Positions 31,649 to 39,381 of a stretch of DNA of 44,480 bases are shown piece after piece. This DNA comes from Bacteroidota bacterium (GTDB lineage Bacteria; Bacteroidota; Bacteroidia; Flavobacteriales; Weeksellaceae), in contig JAEWYW010000019.1 in assembly GCA_023458535.1 (NCBI GenBank), positions 1-44,480 on the forward strand, given 5' to 3'. Both the position numbers and the translations under genes were made by a program. The notes beneath the pieces were generated by a model. The model was not told the DNA's origin. It worked only from the letters and a program-made list of their open reading frames with translations, and did not search any database. How positions within the stretch are numbered: position 1 is the first letter of the stretch; every line of letters begins with the position of its first letter.

Positions 31649-33430
31649 ATGTCAAAAGAGACAAATTCAGCAGAGGTTTTATTAAACCAAAACGTAGCAC
31701 CAGAACAGTTTGATTGGGATTCTTTCGAATCAGGTCTTGATGCAGAAGCAAGAAAAGAAAAATCTGATTTAGAGGAAATCTACAATGGTTCTTTAAACAA
31801 TCTTGATGACAACGACGTATTAGTTGGTAAAGTTGTAAGATTAACAGACAAAGAAGCTATCGTAGATATCAACTTCAAATCTGAAGGTGTAATTTCTCTT
31901 AACGAATTCCGTTACAACCAAGGTCTTAAAGTAGGTGATGAAGTTGAAGTAATGGTAGACAGAAGAGAAGACAAATCTGGACAATTACAACTTTCTCACA
32001 AAAAAGCAAGAACGCTTAAAGCTTGGGATAAAGTAAACGAACTTCACGAAACTGGAGAAATCGTTAACGGTTTTGTTAAGTCTAGAACTAAAGGTGGTAT
32101 GATCGTAGATGTACACGGTATTGAAGCTTTCTTACCAGGTTCTCAAATCGATGTGAAGCCTATTAAAGATTACGATCAGTTTGTAGGTAAAACAATGGAG
32201 TTCAAAGTTGTGAAAATCAACCCAGAGTTCAAAAACGTTGTAGTATCTCACAAAGCACTTATCGAAGCAGACATCGAAGGTCAGAAAAAAGAGATCATCG
32301 CTCAGTTAGAGAAAGGACAGGTTCTTGAAGGAACTGTTAAAAATATTACTTCTTACGGTGTATTCATCGACTTAGGAGGTGTAGATGGATTAATCCACAT
32401 TACAGATCTTTCTTGGTCTAGAGTAAACCACCCATCTGAAATCTTAGAGGACGGACAAACTGTAAAAGTGGTTATCCTTGATTTTGATGATGAGAAAACA
32501 AGAATCCAGTTAGGTATGAAGCAATTAGAAGCTCATCCTTGGGATGCACTTTCTGCTGACCTTAAAGTTGGTGATAAAGTGAAAGGAAAAGTAGTAGTTC
32601 TTGCTGACTATGGTGCATTTGTAGAAATTGCTCCAGGTGTAGAAGGATTAATCCACGTTTCTGAAATGTCTTGGTCTACTCACTTAAGATCTGCAGGTGA
32701 TTTCGTAAAAGTAGGTGATGAAGTAGAAGCTGAAGTATTAACTTTAGATAGAGAAGACAGAAAAATCTCTTTAGGTATCAAACAATTATCTAAAGATCCA
32801 TGGGAAAATATCGAGGCTAAATATCCAGTAGGTTCTAAGCATGTTGGAACAGTAAGAAACTTCACTAACTTTGGTGTATTTGTTGAGTTAGAAGAAGGTA
32901 TCGATGGATTAATTTATATTTCAGATCTTTCTTGGACTAAGAAAATTAAGCACCCATCTGAGTTCTGTGCAGTTGGAGATAAATTAGATGTAGTAGTATT
33001 AGAATTAGATACTCAAGCAAGAAGATTATCTTTAGGTCACAAGCAACTTACTGAAAACCCTTGGGATAAATTTGAAACTAAATATGCTGAAGGAACAGTT
33101 CATACTGGTACTGCAGTAGAAGTTCACGATAAAGGAGCTTCTATCCAGTTCGAAGATCAAGAAGTTGAAGCTTTCTGCCCATCTAGATTATTAGAGAAAG
33201 AAGATGGTTCTAAAATCAAGAAAGGAGAAACTGCTGAGTTCAAAGTTATCGAATTCAACAAAGAATTCAAGAGAGTAGTTGTTTCTCACACAGGTATCTT
33301 CAGAGATGAGGAGAAGAAAAATGTTAGAGAATCTAAAAATGTAGTATCTTCTTCAAACAACGAAGAAAGATCAACTCTTGGAGATATCGATGCATTAGCA
33401 GAATTGAAAAAGAAAATGGAAGGTAAATAA
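31649..33430 (+). CDS. rpsA: 30S ribosomal protein S1
   Basis: A 593-residue protein with six S1 (OB-fold) repeats at about 54-120, 136-205, 223-292, 308-378, 396-465 and 481-550. Repeats 3-5 are the best conserved (YGVFIDLGGVDGLIHITDLSW, YGAFVEIAPGVEGLIHVSEMSW, FGVFVELEEGIDGLIYISDLSW). It binds mRNA and helps 30S initiation. Codon use is strongly biased (for example TCT for Ser, GAA for Glu), as expected for a highly expressed gene. It has its own promoter, a structured ~120-nt leader and a strong terminator. Confidence 0.96.
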   Translation: MSKETNSAEVLLNQNVAPEQFDWDSFESGLDAEARKEKSDLEEIYNGSLNNLDDNDVLVGKVVRLTDKEAIVDINFKSEGVISLNEFRYNQGLKVGDEVEVMVDRREDKSGQLQLSHKKARTLKAWDKVNELHETGEIVNGFVKSRTKGGMIVDVHGIEAFLPGSQIDVKPIKDYDQFVGKTMEFKVVKINPEFKNVVVSHKALIEADIEGQKKEIIAQLEKGQVLEGTVKNITSYGVFIDLGGVDGLIHITDLSWSRVNHPSEILEDGQTVKVVILDFDDEKTRIQLGMKQLEAHPWDALSADLKVGDKVKGKVVVLADYGAFVEIAPGVEGLIHVSEMSWSTHLRSAGDFVKVGDEVEAEVLTLDREDRKISLGIKQLSKDPWENIEAKYPVGSKHVGTVRNFTNFGVFVELEEGIDGLIYISDLSWTKKIKHPSEFCAVGDKLDVVVLELDTQARRLSLGHKQLTENPWDKFETKYAEGTVHTGTAVEVHDKGASIQFEDQEVEAFCPSRLLEKEDGSKIKKGETAEFKVIEFNKEFKRVVVSHTGIFRDEEKKNVRESKNVVSSSNNEERSTLGDIDALAELKKKMEGK

Positions 33431-33457
33431 TCCAACCCAATTCTTATAAAATAATGA

Positions 33458-33487
33458 AACCGTCCAGTTTTTGGGCGGTTTTTTTTA
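33458..33487 (+). terminator. Terminator of rpsA
   Basis: AACCGTCCA (33458-33466) pairs with TGGGCGGTT (33472-33480), with one G-U pair, followed by seven or more T residues. Confidence 0.8.
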
Positions 33488-33511
33488 TATCCATTTCTAA
33501 TGTGTCTTTTC

Positions 33512-33600
33512 GAGATTCCTCCTGCGTCGGAATGACAAGAATTCATTTTTTTTAAAATCGAGTGTCATTTTAAAAAAAATCAAAGCGGAATGAGAAATCT
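33512..33600. repeat. Inverted-repeat extragenic element, copy A (about 90 bp)
   Basis: The left arm starts GAGATTCCTCCTGCGTCGG and ends in AATGACA; the right arm starts TGTCATTT and ends AAGCGGAATGAGAAATCT. The arms are imperfect inverted repeats that enclose an A/T-rich centre. A second copy follows 13 bp on. I recall similar words in many Flavobacteriia genomes, not verified here. Minus-strand ORFs across it are spurious. Confidence 0.75.
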
Positions 33601-33613
33601 GTAAGAAATCGTT

Positions 33614-33703
33614 CAGATTCCTCCTTTGTCGGAATGACAATGTTATCTTTTTTGATATTAGAGGACTGTCATTTCGAAAGAAGCAAAGCGGAATGAGAAA
33701 TCC
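33614..33703. repeat. Inverted-repeat extragenic element, copy B (about 90 bp)
   Basis: Same organisation and orientation as copy A: CAGATTCCTCCTTTGTCGG...AATGACA on the left, TGTCATTTCGAAAGAAGC and AAAGCGGAATGAGAAATCC on the right. Arms are well conserved between copies, and the centre differs. Confidence 0.75.
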
Positions 33704-33737
33704 TACGTTTAAGATCCAACCCCAAAATCTCACGACA

Positions 33738-33772
33738 CTAACTTCTAATTTCTAACTACTACCTCCTAAAAA
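33738..33772 (+). repeat. Degenerate heptanucleotide tract (5 units)
   Basis: ctaactt, ctaattt, ctaacta, ctacctc, ctaaaaa: an exact 7-bp period. Read on the minus strand the first unit is aagttag, which shares AGTTA with the 31264 tract. Together with the two inverted-repeat elements it fills the 376-bp spacer 33431-33806. Confidence 0.65.
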
Positions 33773-33777
33773 AGCAG

Positions 33778-33785
33778 TAACTTTG
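33778..33785 (+). promoter_or_regulatory. Possible -7 element of the EamA transporter gene
   Basis: TAACTTTG lies 21 bp before the ATG at 33807; no TTG is present at normal -33 distance. Confidence 0.4.
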
Positions 33786-33806
33786 CAGTCTTTTTGAATA
33801 GTAAAA

Positions 33807-34766
33807 ATGGAAAATAAAAACATAGTAAAAGGAGTTTTGTTTGTTGGTTTAGGTGCAGCCTTTTACGGAATGTTGGCTACCTTTGTAAAACTCGCATATC
33901 AGGAAAATTATACTACAGCAGAAGTAACAACTGCACAGGTTTTTTTAGGAGTTTTCGGTTTACTGATTTTAAATATTATTCAAACTTCATTTTCTAAAAA
34001 GAAACTGGCAAAACCTACCAAAAAAGACGCACTAAAGCTGATTTTAGCCGGAACTTCTTTAGGTTTTACAAGTCTGTTTTATTATTTATCAGTACAATAT
34101 ATTAATGTTTCCATTGCAATTGTATTATTAATGCAGTCGGTTTGGTTCAGCGTGGTGGTAGAAAGCTTTATTACTAAGAAATTTCCCAACGCCAGAAAAA
34201 TTTTGGCGACTGTTATCGTTTTGGTTGGGACGTTACTCGCAACCAACAGTTTTAGTGGAGCGATCCATTTAGATGTAAAAGGTGTGTTTTGGGGAATCTT
34301 AGCTGCGGTTTCATTTACTGTTACCATGTTTACTTCCAATACCATTGCCACTTATCTCTCACCATTGAGGAAAACATTTATAATGCTTTTAGGAGCTGGA
34401 ATCGTGGTTTCCATATTTTTGTTTTTTGCGCAAATCGGACCGCAGTATTTTGTTGGTTTAAAGAATTTTTACCTCAATTTCAGTGAAAACGAATCTCATA
34501 TTCGACCATTTGATTTTTCAATTATTTGGAAATATGGTCTGATTCTATCGCTATTTGGAACCATCTTGCCACCCATTTTATTCAATACTGGTTTTCCCAA
34601 TGCGGGTTTGGGTTTAGGAAGTATAGTTTCTTCTTTAGAGCTGCCTGTTTCGGTTACCATGGCACATATTTTACTAGGTGAGAGTGTTTTGCTGGTTCAA
34701 TGGTGCGGAATTACTCTTATTTTATTGGCTATAGTTTTGATGAATTTGCCCTCGAAAAAATATTAG
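33807..34766 (+). CDS. EamA/DMT-superfamily transporter
   Basis: A 319-residue membrane protein with ten hydrophobic helices in two EamA halves (about 8-143 and 158-315). Typical features are GLGAAFYGMLATFVKLAY at the start, SVQYINVSIAIVLLMQSVWFSVV at the end of the first half, and GLGSIVSSLELPVSVTMAHILLGESVLLVQWCGITLI in the second. It moves small metabolites across the inner membrane, but the substrate is unknown. Its stop codon overlaps that of the convergent TlpA-like gene, and no terminator lies between them. Confidence 0.87.
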   Translation: MENKNIVKGVLFVGLGAAFYGMLATFVKLAYQENYTTAEVTTAQVFLGVFGLLILNIIQTSFSKKKLAKPTKKDALKLILAGTSLGFTSLFYYLSVQYINVSIAIVLLMQSVWFSVVVESFITKKFPNARKILATVIVLVGTLLATNSFSGAIHLDVKGVFWGILAAVSFTVTMFTSNTIATYLSPLRKTFIMLLGAGIVVSIFLFFAQIGPQYFVGLKNFYLNFSENESHIRPFDFSIIWKYGLILSLFGTILPPILFNTGFPNAGLGLGSIVSSLELPVSVTMAHILLGESVLLVQWCGITLILLAIVLMNLPSKKY

Positions 34767-35278
34767 TTAGAAAAGGCTTTAAGAAATTCATCACGAAAAT
34801 TTTCATCGAAATTATGGAGAAGATAAACAATATTACCCTCCTTATCTAATAAAAAATTAGTCGGAAACCTTTGATAATTATGTTTTTGTAAAATTTTATA
34901 GTCTACATTATTAATTAAATCAAAATTAAATGGATGTTTTTGAAGAAATGCATTCACTTTTTCTTGATTGTGAAAGGTGATCCCAACAAAATTAACTTTA
35001 TCATTTAATTGATCTTTGAGTTGATTGAGATATGGAATTTCCCCAATGCAAGGAGCGCATGTGGTATACCATAAATTAATTAATGTAATTTTTCCTTTGA
35101 AATAATCTTTTGGGAAATTTTTACCATTTTCATCTTTTAATTCTTCTATTGGAAAGTGTTTTCCAATATAATCCTTAAAGAATATGTACGAATTTAGATT
35201 GGATAATTTCGGAATTTCATTTTGCGAGAAAAGAAAAGAAGAGGTTAGAAGACAAAATAAAAATAAAATTTTTTTCAT
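34763..35278 (-). CDS. TlpA-like secreted thioredoxin-family protein
   Basis: A 171-residue protein. ATG 35278 starts a signal peptide (MKKILFLFCLLTSSFLFSQ); an in-frame upstream start at 35386 would place 36 residues before it and overlap scoB, so it is rejected. A thioredoxin fold follows, with redox motif WYTTCAPCIGEIP (Cys74-Ala-Pro-Cys77), then HNQEKVNAFLQKHPFNF and the cis-Pro region RFPTNFLLDKEGNIVY. It probably reduces disulfides in the periplasm. It is 100 bp downstream of scoB on the same strand, with no clear promoter of its own. Confidence 0.85.
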   Translation of the reverse strand: MKKILFLFCLLTSSFLFSQNEIPKLSNLNSYIFFKDYIGKHFPIEELKDENGKNFPKDYFKGKITLINLWYTTCAPCIGEIPYLNQLKDQLNDKVNFVGITFHNQEKVNAFLQKHPFNFDLINNVDYKILQKHNYQRFPTNFLLDKEGNIVYLLHNFDENFRDEFLKAFSN

Positions 35279-35378
35279 GACAAGAGTTTTTTTAAAACAA
35301 AATTGATATCTAAAATAGTATTCAAAAAAAATCGCAAAAGAAAATTCTCCCGCGATCAGTATTTTTTTATTTCCGAAA

Positions 35379-36035
35379 TTAATCAATCATCATCTCTGGA
35401 ATATCTCCTTCAATAATCAGCTCCGCTTCAGTTGCTTTTACAATATCTTCTACGGAAACACCAGGAGCTCTTTCTAACAGCTTAAACCCGTTGGGTGTAA
35501 CATCCATTACAGCCAATTCTGTAACCACCTTCTTCACACAACCTACTCCAGTAAGTGGCAGCGTGCATTTTTTAAGAATCTTGCTTTCACCAGCTTTATT
35601 CACGTGCATCATGGCAACAATAATGTTTTCTGCAGATGCTACCAAATCCATAGCACCACCCATGCCTTTTACCATTTTCCCAGGAATTTTCCAGTTGGCG
35701 ATATCGCCGTTTTCAGAAACTTCCATCGCACCCAAAATTGTAAGGTCTACTTTCTGACCTCTGATCATTCCAAAACTGAACGCCGAATCAAAAAAAGATC
35801 CACCAGGAAGAATGGTAATGGTTTGTTTACCTGCATTGATAATGTCGGCATCTTCTTCACCTTCAAAAGGGAAAGGTCCCATTCCCAAAACACCATTTTC
35901 GCTCTGAAATTCCACAGAAAGATTATCGGGAACGTAATTGGCTACCAAAGTTGGAATTCCAATTCCGAGGTTTACATAATAACCGTCTTTAACTTCTTTC
36001 GAGATGCGTTTTGCAATTTGTTCTTTTGTAAGCAT
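35379..36035 (-). CDS. scoB: 3-oxoacid CoA-transferase subunit B
   Basis: A 218-residue class I CoA-transferase beta subunit of normal length. GYYVNLGIGIPTLVANY and the catalytic SENG motif (Glu46 in FQSENGVLGMGPFP) are present, with GGSFFDSAFSFGMIRGQKVDL and GMGGAMDLV further on. With ScoA it moves CoA from succinyl-CoA to acetoacetate for ketone-body or branched-chain use. Unusually, the alpha subunit gene lies 2.2 kb away behind an oppositely oriented ABC exporter. The upstream spacer 36036-36340 holds the promoters of this gene and of the exporter; a possible TTTTG ... TAAATTG pair near 36059-36085 is weak. Confidence 0.92.
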   Translation of the reverse strand: MLTKEQIAKRISKEVKDGYYVNLGIGIPTLVANYVPDNLSVEFQSENGVLGMGPFPFEGEEDADIINAGKQTITILPGGSFFDSAFSFGMIRGQKVDLTILGAMEVSENGDIANWKIPGKMVKGMGGAMDLVASAENIIVAMMHVNKAGESKILKKCTLPLTGVGCVKKVVTELAVMDVTPNGFKLLERAPGVSVEDIVKATEAELIIEGDIPEMMID

Positions 36036-36315
36036 GATAAAATCTTAAGCTGCAATTTAATTATTTTTAAGCGAATACAAAAGGGATTTTTCTTAAGTTT
36101 AAGGTGTATCAAATAAAAAAATTCGCCCCAAATTAATTCATTTAATTATCCATCTGAACAGATTCAAAACGAGTCGAAGTTGGGTTGAAATAGTTCATTG
36201 GTGATATTTCCAGAGATTTGTCATTTGTCTGAAAAACATCGTTCCAAATAATTCTTTGAAAAAAAGCAATCATCAAAGTTGAAAATATTAATGTATTAAG
36301 TGTTAATATATTCTC

Positions 36316-36323
36316 TAATTTTG
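36316..36323 (+). promoter_or_regulatory. Possible -7 element of the ABC exporter gene
   Basis: TAATTTTG lies 17 bp before the ATG at 36341. The -33 position has TTA rather than TTG. The rest of the 305-bp spacer 36036-36340 is A/T-rich; apart from the weak scoB promoter I see no other feature in it. Confidence 0.4.
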
Positions 36324-36340
36324 CAACCTTATTTGAATAC

Positions 36341-38134
36341 ATGAAAACGCTTTTTCGCTATCTAAAACCTTACAAGTGGTTAATTGTTTTGTCTTTGCTG
36401 TTGGCAACTATTAATCAGGTATTTTCTTTGTTTTCACCTGCTATTACAGGGAATATCCTCGATCAGCTGGTAACACATCCTAATTTTTTCGATAAGGAAA
36501 ATAAAATTCCAAGGACACTCGAACAATATTTGAATGGTGATGGAATCTACAAGGGTGTATTCTATTTTTTGGGATTATTGATTGGTACGGCGATGGTGAG
36601 TAGAATTGCTAAGGCTTTCCAAGATTATGTGGTGAATGTGATTACCCAAAAGTATGGCGCTAAAATTTTCACTGATGGTTTAAAACACTCTATGGCACTG
36701 CCTTTTCAGGAATTTGAAGACCAGAGAAGTGGTGAGACCTTATCCATTTTAACGAAAGTGCGCGAGGATACAGTAAAGTTCATCAACAGTTTTATCAATA
36801 TTTTCTTCGGAATTTTGGTGAGTATTATTTTCGTTTCCATTTATGCCATACGCCTGCATTGGTCAATTATGCCAGTATATATTGTTGGAATTTTTCTTAT
36901 TGCGTTTATTACAAATTTATTGAGTAAAAGAATCAAAAGCATCCAAAAAAATATTGTTTCCGAAACCACTGCTTTAGCAGGTAGCACCACGGAAAGCCTT
37001 AGAAATATTGAAATTGTAAAAAGTTTGGGTTTAACTAATCAGGAAGTTATTCGCTTGAATAATAATACCTATAAAATTCTTGGACTGGAACTTAAAAAAG
37101 TGAAAAACATTCGTTCTTTAAGCTTTGTACAGGGAACAATGGTGAATTTTCTGCAACAATTGATTACATTAACTTTGCTACTGTTAATTTTCAAGAATAT
37201 TGTGACGCCTGGTCAGTATTTATCCCTAATGTTCTACGGATTTTTTATTTTCGGACCGATGCAGGAAATTGGTAACATCATCATTTCATATCGTGAAGCA
37301 CAAGCATCGCTGAATAATTTTGATAATTTAATGAAAAAACCTGTTGAAGAGAAACCGCTTCATCCCAAAAGAATAGGTGGAATTGAGGAGCTGGAATTCC
37401 AAAATGTATCATTCAAGCATCAATCTGCTCAGTACAAAGCGCTCAACGGAATTTCATTCGATGTGAAAAATGGTGAAACCATTGCTTTTGTGGGACCAAG
37501 TGGTTCTGGGAAAAGTACGTTGGTTAAACTTTTGGTGGGATTATACCGCCCTCAGGAAGGCAATATTCTGTACAATAATATCAATGGAAAAGAATTTGAT
37601 TTTGATGAATTAAGAAATCAAATAGGATTTGTGACACAGGACACTCAGCTATTTTCTGGGACTATTAAAGAGAATTTACTTTTTGTGAATCCCAAGGCCA
37701 CAGAAGAAGATTTACAGTTAGCATTGAAAAAATCCAGTTGTACATCACTTTTGGAACGTGCAGAAAAAGGTATTGATACCGTAATTGGTGAAGGCGGTCT
37801 GAAATTAAGCGGTGGTGAAAAACAAAGAATTGCCATTGCAAGAGCCTTGTTGCGAAAGCCACATCTATTGATTTTTGATGAAGCGACTTCTGCGTTAGAC
37901 AGCATTACTGAAGAGCAAATAACCGCTACCATTAGAGATATATCTAAAAATAAGGAGCAAATAACTGTATTAATCGCCCACAGATTGAGTACCATTATGC
38001 ATGCCGACAGGATTTACGTCTTGGAACGTGGCAAAATTATCGAAACTGGTTCCCATGAAAAACTTCTTTCAGAAAACGGATTGTATTATGCCATGTGGAG
38101 GCAGCAGATTGGGGAGCGGAAAACTGTGGTTTAA
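36341..38134 (+). CDS. ABC exporter, fused permease and ATPase (MsbA/multidrug type)
   Basis: A 597-residue half-transporter. An N-terminal membrane domain with six helices (about 15-320) is followed by one nucleotide-binding domain: Walker A GPSGSGKST (385-393), signature LSGGEKQR (489-496), Walker B LLIFDEATSALD (about 508-519) and the H-loop His547. It works as a homodimer and exports lipids, peptides or drugs; the cargo cannot be told from the sequence. The gene stands alone between the leftward scoB and the leftward scoA. Confidence 0.92.
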   Translation: MKTLFRYLKPYKWLIVLSLLLATINQVFSLFSPAITGNILDQLVTHPNFFDKENKIPRTLEQYLNGDGIYKGVFYFLGLLIGTAMVSRIAKAFQDYVVNVITQKYGAKIFTDGLKHSMALPFQEFEDQRSGETLSILTKVREDTVKFINSFINIFFGILVSIIFVSIYAIRLHWSIMPVYIVGIFLIAFITNLLSKRIKSIQKNIVSETTALAGSTTESLRNIEIVKSLGLTNQEVIRLNNNTYKILGLELKKVKNIRSLSFVQGTMVNFLQQLITLTLLLLIFKNIVTPGQYLSLMFYGFFIFGPMQEIGNIIISYREAQASLNNFDNLMKKPVEEKPLHPKRIGGIEELEFQNVSFKHQSAQYKALNGISFDVKNGETIAFVGPSGSGKSTLVKLLVGLYRPQEGNILYNNINGKEFDFDELRNQIGFVTQDTQLFSGTIKENLLFVNPKATEEDLQLALKKSSCTSLLERAEKGIDTVIGEGGLKLSGGEKQRIAIARALLRKPHLLIFDEATSALDSITEEQITATIRDISKNKEQITVLIAHRLSTIMHADRIYVLERGKIIETGSHEKLLSENGLYYAMWRQQIGERKTVV

Positions 38135-38153
38135 TGAGATTATTTGAGAATGA

Positions 38154-38195
38154 GATAATGTGGTAATTAACTGATTATCAAATTACCACATTATC
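38154..38195. terminator. Inverted repeat between the ABC exporter and scoA, probable bidirectional terminator
   Basis: GATAATGTGGTAATT (38154-38168) and AATTACCACATTATC (38181-38195) pair perfectly over 15 bp with a 12-nt loop between two convergent stops. T-runs are poor on both sides. Confidence 0.5.
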
Positions 38196-38205
38196 CAATT
38201 GATTA

Positions 38206-38910
38206 TTAAGCTTCCTTTTTTCTAACCGTTCTCTGTTCGATTCTTTTCTCGAATTTATCGCCTTGGAAAATTCTCTGTACCATAATTCCTGGAATGTGAA
38301 TTTCATTGGGATCTAGTTCTCCTGGTTCTACCAGTTCTTCCACTTCTGCAATGGTAATTTTTCCTGCTCCCGCCATCGGAAAATTAAAATTACGAGCCGA
38401 ACCTTTAAATATTAAGTTTCCCGCATGATCACCTTTCCAAGCTTTTACTATCGAAAAATCTGCATCGAAAGCGTGCTCCAAAATATGTGGTTTTCCTTTG
38501 AAATCTTTTACTTCTTTACCTTCGGCAACTTCAGTCCCATAACCTGCAGGCGTGTAAAATGCAGGAATTCCTGCTTGTGCGGCGCGGCATTTTTCTGCCA
38601 ATGTACCTTGTGGTGTGAGTTCAACTTCCAATTCTCCGGAAAGCATCTGTCTTTCGAATTCTGCATTTTCCCCAACATAAGAGGAAATCATTTTCTTAAT
38701 TTGATGCTTCTGCAATAATAATCCCAGTCCGAAATCATCGACACCTGCATTATTGGAAATACAAGTTAAATCTTTCACATCACTTTCCACCAAAGCATTG
38801 ATGGAATTTTCTGGTATTCCGCACAATCCAAATCCACCTAACATTAATGTCATTCCATCTTCTATTCCTGCTATCGCTTCCTGGGCGTTTTTTACTCTTT
38901 TATCGATCAT
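38206..38910 (-). CDS. scoA: 3-oxoacid CoA-transferase subunit A
   Basis: A 234-residue CoA-transferase alpha subunit. ATG 38910 (MIDKRVKNAQEAIAGIEDG) is preferred to the in-frame start ten codons upstream because it matches the family N-terminus. The glycine-rich LGGFGLCGIPENSI, the CISNNAG motif, the TPAGYGTEVAEGKE loop and NFNFPMAGAGKITIAEVEELVEPGELDPNEIHIPG are typical. Together with ScoB it forms succinyl-CoA:3-ketoacid CoA-transferase. It is separated from scoB by an opposite-strand exporter, so the subunits need separate transcripts. Confidence 0.92.
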   Translation of the reverse strand: MIDKRVKNAQEAIAGIEDGMTLMLGGFGLCGIPENSINALVESDVKDLTCISNNAGVDDFGLGLLLQKHQIKKMISSYVGENAEFERQMLSGELEVELTPQGTLAEKCRAAQAGIPAFYTPAGYGTEVAEGKEVKDFKGKPHILEHAFDADFSIVKAWKGDHAGNLIFKGSARNFNFPMAGAGKITIAEVEELVEPGELDPNEIHIPGIMVQRIFQGDKFEKRIEQRTVRKKEA

Positions 38911-39033
38911 TTTTATAACTTTTATTGTATCCGGTTGCATTGAAGCACTGTAAAATTATCAAGCTCTGGCAATGCTATTTGTTTCCGTTTTATTCGTGCT
39001 TAAAGTTAAAAATTTATTTTGTTGTATGAAAGT

Positions 39034-39241
39034 TGAAATGGCGCGAGCGAAGCGAGCGTCAATTGTTTTCAAAGTTTTGAACGTACGCTTAGCGCGTGAG
39101 GGATGGAAGTGGCATCCTTTTGTGAGTACTGCGGCGGCGAAGCCGCCGCAGTACTCACAAAAGATATAACGTACAGCCCGACCTGAATGAGGAAATGGAG
39201 CGCGAGCGAAGCGCGCGTAATGACCGAAGAAAGGATACGCC
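39034..39241. repeat. GC-rich structured repeat element (about 208 bp)
   Basis: A GC-rich island in an A/T-rich spacer. It is framed by a direct repeat, GAAATGG(AG)CGCGAGCGAAGCGnGCGT, at 39034-39058 and 39191-39217. Inside are a hairpin GGATG-GAAGTGG-CATCC (39100-39116) and a perfect 21-bp hairpin with GAA loop (39117-39161). Before them GCGT 39055-39058 can pair with ACGC 39084-39087 around TTCAA/TTGAA. It ends GGATACGCCC followed by an A-run. It could be a structured RNA or a non-autonomous mobile repeat; similar words are familiar from other flavobacteria, unverified. With the rplS promoter and leader it fills the 471-bp spacer 38911-39381. Confidence 0.7.
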
Positions 39242-39280
39242 CAAAAAAAAATAGTACTTAGATAAAATAATGCTAAAGTG

Positions 39281-39311
39281 TTGGTAATTAAAAATAAAAA
39301 TTATATTTTTG
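39281..39311 (+). promoter_or_regulatory. Promoter of rplS
   Basis: TTG (39281-39283), 20 bp, TATTTTTG (39304-39311), a full consensus match. Transcription would start near 39315, giving a leader of about 67 nt. Confidence 0.65.
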
Positions 39312-39319
39312 CAACCTGT

Positions 39320-39355
39320 TAATCAACCTCTGACGAAGGACGTGAATGTTGTTTA
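39320..39355 (+). promoter_or_regulatory. Hairpin in the rplS leader, candidate ribosomal-protein leader
   Basis: TAA-T-CAAC (39320-39327) pairs with GTTG-T-TTA (39348-39355) with one mismatch, enclosing CTCTGACGAAGGACGTGAA. It lies between the promoter and the start codon. L19 feedback control is an inference. Confidence 0.4.
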
Positions 39356-39381
39356 GCTCGACAAAAAATTTTATTAATAAA

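Noticed and set aside
33286..33546. 86-codon minus-strand ORF overlapping the rpsA 3' end
   Set aside because: It is antisense to a strongly conserved gene plus part of a repeat element.
33497..33733. 78-codon minus-strand ORF with RRRRNLEKTH-like C-terminus
   Set aside because: It runs through both inverted-repeat elements and its protein is just the translation of the repeat arms; no start signal and no family.
36142..36342. 66-codon minus-strand ORF sharing its ATG bases with the ABC exporter start
   Set aside because: It covers the exporter's promoter region, has no recognisable domain, and its composition looks like translated A/T-rich spacer.
38972..39169. 65-codon plus-strand ORF reaching into the GC-rich element
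   Set aside because: Basic and alanine-rich product generated by the structured repeat; it stops just after the large hairpin.
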